This document shows positions 36,658-48,707 of a DNA stretch of 64,000 bases, piece by piece. A program made the translations under genes and the position numbers. A model generated the notes under the pieces. The model saw nothing but the letters and a program-made list of their open reading frames with translations. It had not been told where the DNA came from and did not search any database. How positions within the stretch are numbered: the first letter of the stretch is position 1; every line of letters starts with the position of its first letter. Source of the DNA: Lineus longissimus (taxonomy: Eukaryota > Nemertea > Pilidiophora > Heteronemertea > Lineidae); contig NC_088320.1 in NCBI RefSeq assembly GCF_910592395.1, positions 16,430,501 through 16,494,500 of the forward strand, given 5' to 3'.

Positions 36658-36769
36658 CTCCCTAAATGAGCCATCAAGTATTTTAATGTCTGGTAGTGAG
36701 CAGGTGGCAGTTTGCCGGTCGCGTGATACACCATCTGCAACCTCTCGTCTTGGTCTAAACCGTCTTTTC
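36658..36769 (-). CDS. CHN: Chimaerin exon 11: RhoGAP domain, helical segment
   Basis: Preceded by TTTCAG and followed by GTAAGC. It completes the codon left by exon 10 and reads DERLQMVYHATGKLPPAH, then YQTLKYLMAHLGR, aligning with the chimaerin LPPAHYETLRYLMxHLK helix. It ends in phase 2. The next coding piece, with the conserved NAENLGIVFGPTL-type helix and the C-terminus, was not found in the remaining 36 kb. Confidence 0.9.
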
Positions 36770-37420
36770 CTGAAATCAAAACACAAGTGTGAGCGCGATG
36801 GATGGATGATTGAACATGATATCATCATGCTCAAAACAGTCGCAAAGATGTTTTCCAGTTAAAGAGAGGACTAGCATGATAATAACATGATTTCTGTGGA
36901 GAGGGTGCCAGTGATATACATCCGTAAGTTGGCCCAAAGTGTTGGGATATGACTACTACTGTAGAGTGGGAGGTTACTGGGCAGCTGACGGCTGGGTAAT
37001 AATGCCACTGGTCCTTTAAACAAACGACAGAGATGCCAGACCTTGACGAGAGTTCTCAGGAACCGTTCTGAAAAAATCCTTTTCTGCTGTACTTTTGACC
37101 AAAATATCAGGACTTTTCAGTATTTTTATAAGTGACCATCATCCTTATTGTTTACTGAGGTAAAATTGTAATGGCTTTCAGTACTATATGAGAAATTTCC
37201 GGGCTAAATACTGAAGGTCCTAATCAATCAATCAATCAACCAATATTGGTATCTATAAAGTGCTCCAATTACTCAGCAGATGGGTAGTCTAGAGCGCTTT
37301 CTTTCCTGAAGGCAGCTGCAAATAGGTGGGCCTTAAGGAGGGACTTAGAAGTCAGGAGGGACTCAGTGTAACAGAGCCTTGGCCTGTAATAGGCCTACAA
37401 ATGTATTTTTGACAACTTAC
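36770..37420 (-). other. Chimaerin intron 10 with a dispersed repeat
   Basis: Non-coding. Around 37205-37385 an (ATCA)n tract is followed by TATCTATAAAGTGCTCCAAT, AGAGCGCTTT and AAATAGGTGGGCCTTAAG, which resembles a dispersed animal repeat of the 'ATAAAGCGC' type. Confidence 0.6.
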
Positions 37421-37558
37421 TGACAGCCTCGATGAATAGGGGATAGCTCTCAAACGTGACTAATGGAATGGGTAACTCTCTAAAGTAGGACTTGAGCACA
37501 CTGCCAATGGTGTTGAGGTCCTCGTAAACCGCACATGATATATCTGTATTCTCGCCAT
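37421..37558 (-). CDS. CHN: Chimaerin exon 10: RhoGAP domain core
   Basis: 46 codons between CTCCAG and GTAAGT. Reads [20 protein letters not shown], then [16 protein letters not shown], which is the hallmark second block of RhoGAP domains (LKxYFRELPxPL). Phase 1 at both ends, joining exons 9 and 11 without a break. Confidence 0.95.
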
Positions 37559-37960
37559 CTGGAGAGAGAATAGGAGATGATGACATTTATTATGGATTCA
37601 GAGGTCAGAGCAAACACGGTTTTAATTTGAAGGGGTTGTAGTTAACACCACCTATGTGCCACATATGATCCCAGTGGCTTAGGCCAAGGCCCGCTGGTGA
37701 CCTCTTACCGATGCGGCCAGAGGCGTTTTGGAATCGAGACATAAAAATGTTGACCTGAAGCTCATCTTTCAAGAGGTTATTATTCATTCTCAAGTCTGAG
37801 GTGAATCCTCACCATGAGCTGCTCAGCACTACAGTCTGAGCGTTTCTGACTGGTACACCTGGGTGGAATAAGGCATGTAAGACAAAGAGACCTTGGGATT
37901 GAACCAGGGACCTCCTGACAGCTAGTCAGAGATGTGATCAACTCTCATTTCACGACTCAC
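37559..37960 (-). other. Chimaerin intron 9
   Basis: No feature seen besides splice sites. Confidence 0.7.
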
Positions 37961-38038
37961 CTTTGTCAAATGCTAATTTGATTGCCTCTACGTCGTCATG
38001 GAAACCAGCCACACGATACAAGCCCTCAGCGTCAACAC
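37961..38038 (-). CDS. CHN: Chimaerin exon 9: RhoGAP domain, arginine finger
   Basis: 26 codons between TTTCAG and GTGAGT. Reads GVDAEGLYRVAGFHDDVEAI, then KLAFDK. The arginine of GLYRVAG (residue about 374 of the assembled protein) is the catalytic arginine finger that speeds GTP hydrolysis by Rac-type GTPases. Confidence 0.95.
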
Positions 38039-38117
38039 CTGAAATTATGGAATAAACGCTATATTTTGAAGCAGCTGAAGCCAATTTCTAACATCTGTGG
38101 AGCCTCAAGACTAGGGA

Positions 38118-38310
38118 GATCAGTGGCATAGTGGTTATAGCCCCGGCCTTATAAACAGGTGGTCGCGAGTTTGACTCCCGGAAGGATCACCACTGTTTCA
38201 TCATGAGCAGATGGTCTCGACCTCTGGTCAAAGATGGAGTCACTAGGCCAATGACCCCAAATGGCACCTAACCACAGTGGCACATGAGAAAGCTCGAACC
38301 GCCTTGGAGG
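38118..38310 (+). repeat. tRNA-derived SINE-like element in chimaerin intron 8
   Basis: A-box-like TGGCATAGTGGTTA and B-box-like GAGTTTGACTCCC lie at tRNA spacing near the start, followed by a non-tRNA body. The VNTR begins directly at its 3' side. Confidence 0.6.
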
Positions 38311-38316
38311 AGGAAT

Positions 38317-40045
38317 ACACCGTGGGGGTGACTGAATACACCCTGGGGGTGACTGAATACACCCTGGGGGTGACTGAATACACCCTGGGGGTGACTGAAT
38401 ACACCGTGGGGGTGACTGAATACACCCTGGGGGTGACTGAATACACCCTGGGGGTGACTGAATACACCCTGGGGTGACTGAATACACCCTGGGGGTGACT
38501 GAATACACCCTGGGGGTGACTGAATACACCGTGGGGGTGACTGAATACACCCTGGGGGTGACTGAATACACCCTGGGGTGACTGAATACGCCCTGGGGGT
38601 GACTTAATACGCCCTGGGGGTGACTGAATACACCCTGGGGTGACTTAATACACCCTGGGGGTGACTGAATACACCCTGGGGTGACTGAATACACCCTGGG
38701 GGTGACTGAATACACCCTGGGGGTGACTGAATACACCCTGGGGGTGACTGAATACACCGTGGGGGTGACTGAATACACCCTGGGGGTGACTGAATACACC
38801 CTGGGGGTGACTGAATACACCCTGGGGGTGACTGAATACACCCTGGGGGTGACTGAATACACCGTGGGGGTGACTGAATACACCCTGGGGTGACTGAATA
38901 CACCCTGGGGGTGACTGAATACACCCTGGGGTGACTGAATACACCCTGGGGGTGACTGAATACACCCTGGGGTGACTGAATACACCCTGGGGGTGACTGA
39001 ATACACCCTGGGGGTGACTGAATACGCCCTGGGGGTGACTGAATACACCCTGGGGTGACTGAATACACCCTGGGGGTGACTGAATACACCCTGGGGGTGA
39101 CTGAATACACCCTGGGGGTGACTGAATACACCCTGGGGGTGACTGAATACACCCTGGGGGTGACTTAATACACCCTGGGGGTGACTTAATACACCCTGGG
39201 GGTGACTTAATACACCCTGGGGGTGACTGAATACACCCTGGGGGTGACTGAATACACCCTGGGGGTGACTTAATACACCCTGGGGGTGACTGAATACACC
39301 CTGGGGGTGACTTAATACACCCTGGGGTGACTGAATACGCCCTGGGGGTGACTGAATACACCCTGGGGGTGACTGAATACACCGTGGGGGTGACTGAATA
39401 CACCCTGGGGGTGACTGAATACACCGTGGGGGTGACTGAATACACCCTGGGGTGACTGAATACACCCTGGGGGTGACTGAATACACCCTGGGGTGACTGA
39501 ATACACCCTGGGGGTGACTGAATACGCCCTGGGGGTGACTGAATACGCCCTGGGGGTGACTGAATACACCCTGGGGGTGACTGAATACACCCTGGGGGTG
39601 ACTGAATACACCCTGGGGGTGACTGAATACACCCTGGGGGTGACTGAATACACCCTGGGGGTGACTTAATACACCCTGGGGGTGACTTAATACACCCTGG
39701 GGGTGACTTAATACACCCTGGGGGTGACTGAATACACCCTGGGGGTGACTGAATACACCCTGGGGGTGACTTAATACACCCTGGGGGTGACTTAATACAC
39801 CCTGGGGTGACTGAATACGCCCTGGGGGTGACTGAATACACCCTGGGGGTGACTGAATACACCCTGGGGGTGACTGAATACACCCTGGGGGTGACTGAAT
39901 ACACCCTGGGGGTGACTTAATACACCCTGGGGGTGACTTAATACGCCCTGGGGGTGACTGAATACGCCCTGGGGGTGACTTAATACGCCCTGGGGGTGAC
40001 TGAATACGCCCTGGGGGTGACTTAATACACCCTGGGGTGACTGAA
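38317..40045. repeat. 20/21-bp minisatellite in chimaerin intron 8, about 80 copies
   Basis: Units GTGACTGAATACACCCTGGG with an extra G in most copies. Variants: TTAATA for TGAATA, CGCC for CACC, CCGTG for CCCTG. The 21-bp units keep one frame and the 20-bp units shift it, producing artefactual minus-strand frames of over 400 codons (YSVTPRV and CIQSPPG repeats). They overlap an intron, have no independent support and are not called. Confidence 0.97.
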
Positions 40046-40392
40046 TTTGTTACACCAAGTCACCAACAGATGTCTCTCCTATCTCACAGTACATTTGCAT
40101 GAGGAATATATCGGCCCAAAAACTAACAACTTTTTGTGGTTTTAATGGGAGAGTATAGGCAGGAGCCTGGTAGGTCAGATTAAGTTACACAAAGTTACTA
40201 CCAGAGGTCTCTTCATCTCCGAGTACATCAGACCTATTCCCACTTTGACGAGGAATGTATTCATCACAGAATCAAACTAAACCTTGTCCCTGAAGTGTGC
40301 ATGATAGTCACCTGAACACCAACTATTTGCCCCCGAGCTTCTGCCTGTACACCCCCTTTAAAAAAATGTCATGTTTCAAAAATCCACTTTAC

Positions 40393-40566
40393 CTCGAGAT
40401 TCTATTTCCTTTATACACATGGTGACCACCACCGGGATAGCTGTGTTCTGAGCCTTGACTAACGTTGTCAAGTCAATGCCAAAGCAGCGCTTGATAAACT
40501 TCATGTCGGGCATGCAGTCGTTGGGTACCTTCTCTGAACACTTCTTGTGAGCATTGAAACCACAGT
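40393..40566 (-). CDS. CHN: Chimaerin exon 8: end of C1 domain and start of RhoGAP
   Basis: 58 codons between TTTTCAG and GTAAAG. Reads [18 protein letters not shown], completing the C1 zinc finger (C-X4-H-X2-C-X7-C). It then continues through the chimaerin linker [20 protein letters not shown] to the RhoGAP start CIKEIESR. Confidence 0.95.
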
Positions 40567-40639
40567 CTGAAAATGAAGGGAAATCTTCATCAAATCATAT
40601 ATTTCATGGCGTAAATGATCGCATGGGATGTCAAGGAGG

Positions 40640-41230
40640 TCATATAGGATGGAACATCCAGGGAGCCTCTCTCATACATCCAGGGAGCCTCTCTCATACA
40701 GGATGGAACATCCAGGGAGCCTCTCTCATACATCCAGGGAGCCTCTCATATCGGATGGAACATCCAGGGAGCCTCTCTCATACATCCAGGGAGCCTCTCT
40801 CATATAGGATGGAACATCCAGGGAGCCTCTCTCATATAGGATGGAACATCCAGGGAGCCTCTCTCATATACCACTGCATTTCCACCACAGCTCCAACTCT
40901 ACATCAAGGACTAAACATCAAGGGAGCCTCTTTCATATAGGATGGAACATCCAGGGAGCCTCTCTCATATAGGATGGAACATCCAGGGAGCCTCTCTCAT
41001 ATAGGATGGAACATCCAGGAAGCCTCTCTCATATAGGATGGAACATCCAGGGAGCCTTTCTCATATAGGATGGAACATCCAGGGAGCCTCTCTCATATAG
41101 GATGGAACATCCAGGGAGCCTCTCTCATATAGGATGGAACATCCAGGAAGCCTCTCTCATATAGGATGGAACATCCAGGGAGCCTTTCTCATATAGGATG
41201 GAACATCCAGGGAGCCTCTCTCATATACCA
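40640..41230. repeat. 32-bp minisatellite in chimaerin intron 7
   Basis: Units GGATGGAACATCCAGGGAGC plus CTCTCTCATATA, about 17 copies. An unrelated insert at about 40870-40925 (CCACTGCATTTCCACCACAG) recurs at the far end (41228), so a larger block was duplicated. Confidence 0.95.
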
Positions 41231-41537
41231 CTGCATTTCCACCACAGCTCAAAGCCAGACACTTCACGTATTCAAAAAATAACTCCATCACGTCTCTGAT
41301 AAAAGATTTGCTGGACAATTTTTCCCTCTAACGACACATATCCAGTTTCTAAGCATCCAATGTCAGCATAGTTCACCTAGTTCGTTCAACTTTATTGTAC
41401 ATATTGAGTATATCAGTTCTCACATGATAAATTTCCAATCAAATGAGACATATCACAGTATGCCAGCGTCCAATGTCAGCAGAGTTTGCCTAGCGCGTTC
41501 ACCTAGCGATGCCTCAAGGCCATGATGGTGAACTTAC

Positions 41538-41622
41538 CTTGACACTTGACCCCCTGAGCTATTAGACCCCACATGAAGTTAGCACAGAAATCACACCAGT
41601 GAGGACCTTTAAAGTTTTGAAC
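41538..41622 (-). CDS. CHN: Chimaerin exon 7: C1 domain, first half
   Basis: Reads [20 protein letters not shown], then IAQGVKCQ, between TTACAG and GTAAGT, ending in phase 1. The cysteines C289, C292 and C306 are in place; with H276 from exon 6 and exon 8 they form H-X12-C-X2-C-X13-C-X2-C-X4-H-X2-C-X7-C. A typical C1 domain binds diacylglycerol or phorbol ester and two zinc ions and brings the protein to membranes. Confidence 0.96.
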
Positions 41623-42030
41623 CTGTAACGATGAATAAATGAAGCATCTGTTTAATAGTAAGGACATGAACAAGAAGTCATTATCAAGGGTTTAAACAGA
41701 AATCACTCACAAGAAATCCATATGTGAGTATAAGAACTTCTTCAATTTGACCAAAGTCATTGGGTCTATACAGGGCTGCCAAAAAAAATGGCTCCAAACT
41801 TCAAACACCAAGAGATCGAATTTTCTTGACAGGGAATCTTTCTGGAAGGGTGAGGAGACCAAGAAATTGCAAATTGGTTTGGTAGTTTTAGCTCCAAAGC
41901 ATGTGTAACGCCTGATAAATTAACACCAGTGGTGCCATCTAACATTTTACAATGGAACTACTTCATGACTGTTTCTATCCTGGATAAAGAAGGATTATTT
42001 TTCACAGAACTGTTTTATTTGAATGCTCAC
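41623..42030 (-). other. Chimaerin intron 6
   Basis: No feature seen apart from splice sites. Confidence 0.7.
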
Positions 42031-42129
42031 CTTAAATTTATGTGTTTTTTCATACTTTTTTATATCTAATCTTGAATTTGTTGTTGCTCCTCTGGAATCT
42101 GCTGAATCTAATTCTCCAAATGCAAGACT
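42031..42129 (-). CDS. CHN: Chimaerin exon 6: linker and start of C1
   Basis: 33 codons, phase 0 at both ends, between TTTCAG and GTGAGC. Ends in KKYEKTHKFK, matching the YEKxHNFK lead-in of chimaerin C1 domains. Its histidine is the first zinc ligand. Confidence 0.93.
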
Positions 42130-42419
42130 CTGAAATAAAGGAATCATTTCAAATAAATAAGAATAAACTGGATTAGATTATCTCGCAAGATATATCAATC
42201 GGTATACGGTTAAGTGCGTGCTGATGCCCGCAACGACAGCCCAGAAATGCATGTCATTATTGCATCCTGCCACAGAGATCATCCAACTAAACCTCATAAC
42301 ACAGTGGACTGACCAGTGGCGCAGACGCAGACACCATGAGAAAGTGCAGACTGAGGACAGTGACAAATGGAAGTATCTCTTTGAGACAGTCTGTGCTAAG
42401 AGAATACTCAAATCAACCC

Positions 42420-42738
42420 TTAACCCTTTGGAGCCCGAGTTTCCACAGAAATACCACCCCATAAAGCCCGAGTTTTTGGACCAAAATGTTGTTTACATCA
42501 CATCTGATGCCAGAATACCCACAGAACTAAAATTTTTATCCTGGAAAACCTTATAGAGAATCATGCTCAGCTACCGCAGTACATAACCAAACTTGTCATT
42601 CGGAATACCTCAGTTGTACAAAGCTGTAGTAAGTGTTCTGAAGGGATGCCGAGTGAGTTTTGGCGACTATCATGAGATCAGACAAACGGAGAGGTTTTTC
42701 TTTGGCGACTAAAGTCAACTTGGGCTTCAAAGGGTTAA
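42420..42738. mobile_element. piggyBac-like MITE in chimaerin intron 5
   Basis: TTAA at both ends (42420-42423, 42735-42738), with inverted termini CCCTTTGGAGCCCGAGTT and CCCTTTGAAGCCCAAGTT (reverse complement). TTAA targets with CCC-starting ends are typical of the piggyBac superfamily. Non-coding. Confidence 0.75.
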
Positions 42739-42787
42739 AAAGAATATGAGAGTTTCTGAGAGACTTTGTGATCGATATATCACTTAC

Positions 42788-43094
42788 TTGTTTATTAAGA
42801 CTAGGATCCCGGTCGAGATTTTCCCGGTTATCTAACACTTCTTGATAAAGCTGCTGTGGGGCGCCACCGGGCGCATGCAACTCCTTCTGTTTCTTCGTCT
42901 TTGTGCGGTAATACGGCGATTCCTCATAATTTGATTCGTTCGATAACGCGGCGATATAATCTGACGCTTTTGCCTCCAAATAGAAGGTAATAAGTCCGTC
43001 CGCGACTAGGTCATGTATCGTATCGAACCGTTTCTCACCCACATAGTGCTGGCCATCGTAATATAATTTGAAGTTCTTCGTGATACCCTCAAAT
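42788..43094 (-). CDS. CHN: Chimaerin exon 5: second half of SH2 and linker
   Basis: Reads (R)FEGITKNFKLYYDGQHYVGE, then KRFDTIHDLVADGLITFYLE, matching chimaerin SH2 nearly residue for residue. A long polar linker ends at NKQ before GTAAGT. It completes the split codon of exon 4 and ends in phase 0. The linker differs from vertebrate versions, as expected. Confidence 0.96.
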
Positions 43095-43139
43095 CTGAAA
43101 AGAAACCACACATCTTTACAATATCACCAAACTGGACCT

Positions 43140-43445
43140 TTAACCACTTAATGCCGTAAGACGTATATATACGCAAACTCTATCTGAACCGCTCTGCCGT
43201 AAGACGTATATCTACGTCAGCTTATCCACAGGATTGTACCATGTAAAATCCTTTACTGAAACTTCTATTCAAACAATCGAATCCCCAGCGTAAACTGACA
43301 CTTAGGAGGCTTCGTTCTTCACAAAAGCACCAGCTGGCAGCACTTGAGCGATGGCCGCTGCAAGGACAAAAAATGATGTTTTCCTGAAACTAAATCCGGC
43401 AGAGCGGTGCGGTAAGAAACATTTATTGCAGCATTAAGTGGTTAA
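43140..43445. mobile_element. Second piggyBac-like MITE, chimaerin intron 4
   Basis: TTAA at both ends and inverted termini CCACTTAATGC. The interior has a repeated CCGTAAGACGTATAT motif near the left end and an inverted CCGCTCTGCCG/CGGCAGAGCGG pair. Confidence 0.75.
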
Positions 43446-43773
43446 ATAACATTTCAAGTTGAATTTTACCGAGACATTACCAAAATCTCTGCAGAATGTC
43501 ATGATTTTAGAGACATTATTTGAGACTGTAAGTTTGTTTGAAACAATAAGTTACACCCAAAAATTTTGTGGACTTAACACACAACATTGAAAGTTGCAAA
43601 AAAAAATTTTATTTGATGAAAAACCGAAAGATATTTCATTTTCAGCCAAAATAAAAAATCATGAAAAATTTCAGCAAATCGCAAAAATAACGCAGTTCAA
43701 GAATTCAGAAATTTACAGTAACTGCATGAACCAGGAACAGAAGTGATACACTCTAAAGGCTTCATTCACGTAC

Positions 43774-43919
43774 CGTATAGCTAGCGTATATGTCCCCGGC
43801 GCCCTCTGGCTCTCCCGCACAACATAACATCCATCGCATTTACTGACTAGTCTGTCGGTCTCCTCCCGTGATAATGCACCATGGAACTCGCGGCCGTACT
43901 GAGCTGGTTTGCTTGGCAG
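43774..43919 (-). CDS. CHN: Chimaerin exon 4: first half of SH2
   Basis: Between CTCTCTAG and GTACGT. Reads LPSKPAQYGREFHGALSREE, then TDRLVSKCDGCYVVRESQRA, then PGTYTLAI. The arginine of YVVRES (about residue 130) is the phosphotyrosine-binding FLVR arginine. A 146-bp exon, phase 0 to phase 2. Confidence 0.96.
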
Positions 43920-44304
43920 CTAGAGAGAAAACAAAACATCAAAATTATAACACCATATCAGGCCAGATAAAAAGAAAAAGTTGCTTCTCATCCGAATTTT
44001 TTCTCAAAATCGCAATGGGCAACCTTAAATTTTGAATTTTTCTATCGATAATAGACATTAGAACTGACACAGTTCAAGGAATAAGACATTCGCACCTCAA
44101 TCATAGGCCAGCTGTTCAACTTCTAACACACAAGAATAAAAGAAATCATGATTTGTATGATCATGACTCATATGGCTGCCTTATCAGGTGGGCAGGGAAA
44201 CCAGTTCTCAGTTTAACCTGGCCTAAACTTAAAGCTATAAGAGGAAGCTGGCATGTGCAGCAAAAGGGCTGAGGAAAGAAATCATAAGCCCAAGTGTTAC
44301 TCAC

Positions 44305-44360
44305 ATCTCTGGTACAGACGACCCTCCTCGGCATCGGGGCTTGCTGCTGGAGGTGGTATA
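44305..44360 (-). CDS. CHN: Chimaerin exon 3: pre-SH2 segment
   Basis: 18 codons after TTTCAG and before GTGAGT. Reads YHLQQQAPMPRRVVCTRD, matching the vertebrate YQLQQEAPxPxRIxC block. The two leading bases complete a Leu codon with exon 2 to give WKSYL-Y. The frame is also open upstream to about 44700, but that stretch has no similarity and lies across the acceptor, so I treat it as intron. Confidence 0.92.
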
Positions 44361-46783
44361 CTGAAACAGACGTGAAAATCTTTCTGAGAATTGTTCGGCT
44401 GCGTTTATTCCGCATCTGCCCCCGTGGGAGGGTGCAGTACGGACTCATGGAATGTTTAGTCCAAACGGGATCCATTGCTAAGTAGCCTGAAACGCCTTCT
44501 GAAAGTTTGAAATGTTTATCAGTATCCCAACAGTCGTTTAAAAATCCTTGATTCCGAATTATTGCGAATACATCCTGTTCGACCTTAGCACTGGTCAAAT
44601 TTAAATGTTCTTGAAAGCTCACAAACGTAAACAACATGTAATCGTCAATTTTCACTCCGTAGTAAAACTTGCTCAAGATGACTTCTAGATCCAATGTCAT
44701 CAGTTGAATTCTACAAATACTTCCAATATATCTGATAATGAACTCGGCCCATCCAACAAAATTTACAATTGTTTTGAATCGTCAAGTTTTTTTACTGAAA
44801 TACGAAGATAACTTTTCAACAAAATAGTTCATCAATGCCTCCTCTTGATCAAAACCTTGCAGCCTTCTTTCACAAACTCCACATCTCAAACTCCAACACA
44901 GCAATGATCAGTTTATGCAAGCCACGTCCAAAACTCCCATAGCCAAGAAATTCCACACTTCTTCATTTTTTTAAACTTTTACGCAAGAATTCATTAACAA
45001 GCGCCAATCAAAGAGAAAAAAGCTGCTGGTTTGACACTAATTGTGTTCAGGAAATAACTCAGTTAGGCTGTCAGCACCGAAGGTCGTGTTTCAGTTATTG
45101 GTGTCATTCGAACCCCTTTTCTAGCTCTGCAGTCAGGAAAACACAATGGTGAAATATTCCTCTGCGGCCCGGACACCTTGGGCGATGCAGAAATCTGATA
45201 TATTTTCAAAATGACCCCTCCTTTCAAAAATCACATTGGCACCAAGTCCTTTACGGCTAATAAAACTTTTGGTGATGTCAAAATTTGATATGATTTGAAA
45301 ATTTCCCCTCCTCGAGCACTGTTAATAGCTCAGTAATCTATTTTTTCGCTCTTTTTCAAAATCCGGTTATTTCACTGGAGGCAATCACCTGACAGAGTTA
45401 GGACTGAGCACCAAAAATGTGTCACAGAGAATTCGGCGCGATTCAGGAAGTCTTCCTAGGTGGATTTTCAACACCCTGTTGCAGAATCAAAGATCTCCAC
45501 ACGCAATTTTTGAAAAAGTTTACCAAATATTTACTTGTAGCTTCGATTGACATATGCAGAAAAAGCGGTTATCTCACCGACAAAATATCAGCATCAACGT
45601 TAGCTTAAAATGTCAACATTCAGTCACAATCTTAACATGAAAGTAACAGATATTCAAAGTCTCGTCACTTTATATCCTTCAGTGCCAATCATGTGTCGAA
45701 ACTACTCAAAATACTAAACCATATATCCGTATTTCAATTCCTGAACAGTCACATGTTAGATTTCAAGATTAGCATCGTGATTTTTGAATCAACTTTTTAT
45801 GAGTTCAATTGTATGAATTGTTCCACTTGATGATTTGTTTTCTATCACGCGGTGTCACAATCTCAACGTGGGCTTCCATTGTTCAGTTCAACTGGGACGA
45901 TTCAAATCTGTGAATTGAAACGGTTTATTGAAGGGTATTCCCCACTCTGATCATGTATCTTATCAACACATTCATGATCAAGAAATGTAATCTTTTCGAT
46001 TTCACAACCTACAACTGAAGTGGTTCAAATCAAAGTCCATAGAAAGAATCGAGGACACTTTTTCGGAATTCCCAAGACAAAAAAGCCTCTGTGGCATGGT
46101 GGAGAAATCAAAAAACAGAATGTAGCCAATTATGAACTTTTTGCTGTAATATAAGACTTTTATCCAAAGGAAAAACCTTTCTGAACCAAAACCTAGGAAA
46201 TCGTTTCCATATAATCACTATGACTCCATTCAACAGGAAACCACGAGCCAGAGTAAGGCAAATGCAGCCATAGGCAGGACCACTTTGGTAAGAACTTGAA
46301 ATCCTAAAGCAATTCAAACTTCTTCAAAATGAAGTGAAAGCGCATTAAAAACCTGGCAAGCTATTCTCTGGAAAGAAAGAACAGACTCCAGCCCCTGAAA
46401 TCGACATCGACTGCCTCATAAACAAGCCAATGGAATGTTTACCAATCAAATGGGAAGACGTAACAACTTGAAATGGCATGTTAATTCATTGGGTTATTTT
46501 CATTGCAAGTCAAGCAAGAAGCCTCGCACAAGCAAGGATTCAAATAGTAGTTCAGAAAGTGTTCCTATCAATGCAGTACTCTCTGATGATTTGTGGGGGC
46601 CAGCTCAGGTGAGACAAGAATTCTGAACGATTTCTCATGTTCTGAAGCAACCAGGGTTAGGTGATGGCAGGAATGTTTACATTCCACTTTCAGGTATGTG
46701 TTGCTTAAAAGCTAAAATCTTAAAATTTATTTTCCAACTTTCTGAGGAATATCTACCAGATGCATGAGATTGTATCTTCAGAA

Positions 46784-47340
46784 TACAGTAGAACCTCTAT
46801 TAAGACTCCCTTGGGAATGACAAGTGTGTCCTGATTAGAGAGGTGTCCTGATTAGAGAGGTCAAATTGAATGGAAACACACAATTTGGGACCAAAACTAC
46901 TGCCCTTAATAGAGAGGTGTCCTGATTAGAGAGGTCAAATTGAATGGAAACACCCAATTTGGGACCAAAACTACTGCCCTTATTAGAGAGGTGTCCTGAT
47001 TAGAGAGGTCAAATTGAATGGAAACACACAATTTGGGACCAAAACTACTGCCCTTAATAGAGAGGTGTCCTGATTAGAGAGGTCAAATTGAATGGAAACA
47101 CCCAATTTGGGACCAAAACTACTGCCCTTAATAGAGAGGTGTCCTGATTAGAGAGGTCAAATTGAATGGAAACACCCAATTTGGGACCAAAACTACTACC
47201 CTTAATAGAGAGGTGTCCTGATTAGAGAGGTCAAATCGAATGGAAATCCCCAATTTGGGGCTGAAACTGGTGCATGTAGTGTCTTCAATAGAGACAGCGT
47301 CCTTGATAGAGAGGTGTCCACAGAGGGAGGTTCAACAGTA
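46784..47340. repeat. MITE M1 copy with 74-bp internal tandem expansion
   Basis: Starts ACAGTAGAACCTCT and ends GAGGGAGGTTCAACAGTA like M1. Its interior (TAGAGAGGTGTCCTGATTAG, AATTGAATGGAAACACMCAA) is repeated about six times in 74-bp units, so a minisatellite was born inside a MITE. Confidence 0.9.
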
Positions 47341-48707
47341 TCTCCCCGAAACAAGTTTTTTGACATCAAGGGGAAGGTCTCGGGTATTGCACTTAACTTC
47401 ATCTCTGCATAAAGACTTTTCCTACTCAACCAGTTTCCTGTTCACCAGCCCTGAACTAAACTACATGTATCAACAAAGGACCACACGCAAAAAACTATAT
47501 GAAAAACCCCATGTGGGCGAGTCATCCACCATATTGATACCACAAAATGAAGCTGTAACTGACACCCAAACCAGATTACACAAAGATTTGTGATTTTTTG
47601 TTCAGCCAGGTGACCTAAAAACCCTGACACACTTCAGATGCCAGAATTCAAAATCTCTGAAAAAATGGATGAAATCGATCGCTGAGAGAGTGACAGATGT
47701 GAGTCGTCTCAATCAGGAAGCGGATGTTGTTTTTATCCGACATTAATCCACGGCCTATCATATTCCGCCCCGCGTGTGGTGCGGTTTTACGCTGTGTTTT
47801 GCCTACTTGAAGACGTCCGCTTCCTCTTGGTGAATGAAACCACAGCTGGGTTTTTTGAGGACTGAAACTGATCAATAATGATGCAAGCCTCCAATTTTTC
47901 CATCCTCCTTCAAAATTGTTTACAACATCATTGTAAACTGCAAAAAAAATCGAATTCTCCAGCTATCAAACTGATGGAAATATCCTGGTGAACAGTTCTC
48001 TCAAGTTAAAAGGACGGAAATGCTCTTCAGGAGACCTAAAACAAAATCACCAAAAGAATGGGTCTGCCCAGACACAATTCCCTCAGAGGCCCATGATTTT
48101 CATAACGGGACGTCTGCGTAACTTCTACCATTTTGTAAAAGATCTAATGTCAAACATGGCAATTCTGTCCGTTAAAAATTTGAAAGCTGTAATAGAATTT
48201 GAAAATTTCAAATTGGGTAACAACCTACTGACATAACTGTTGTGTAGACAGACATCCAAACACTCCATACCAAGTTTCAGAAAAGGTGCATGCATGATAA
48301 CTGCACCACGGCATTGTGTATGACTGCACTTCCATTAACCAGACCTACGATTCAATATGAACACCGTACCCCCTTATATGACCTGATTATTCAAATGGCT
48401 CGACATGAACTGTACACCAAGCACACTCCCAAACTGCACATATCATGGACTAAGGATTGCAAAGCTTTCTGACGGGAGATATAATATTGATGTGTGGTAG
48501 TTTTTTCTGCTCAGTAAACATGTTCTACCTGAGATGGAATGATTCATTGGCTGGTCGTAAGTTGTGGATTTAACACAGAATCCTGCCCCAGGCGATCGTG
48601 AGATTCTTACAATGCTCTCCGACATATACAGGAATCTGAAAGCATGTCTGAGAGAGTTGCCAACCAAGCTATCGTCAGTGAAAACAGTTTCAGGCAAGTT
48701 TTCAGGC

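Noticed and set aside
38149-39904. Very long minus-strand open frames (over 400 codons, SVTPRVY/IQSPPGC repeats)
   Set aside because: They are read-through of a 20/21-bp VNTR inside a chimaerin intron. Several frames are open at once and 20-bp units shift the frame; no start context or domain.
44363-44700. Upstream extension of the exon 3 frame
   Set aside because: It crosses a good TTTCAG acceptor and lacks any chimaerin similarity, while exon 2 supplies the conserved WKSYL junction.
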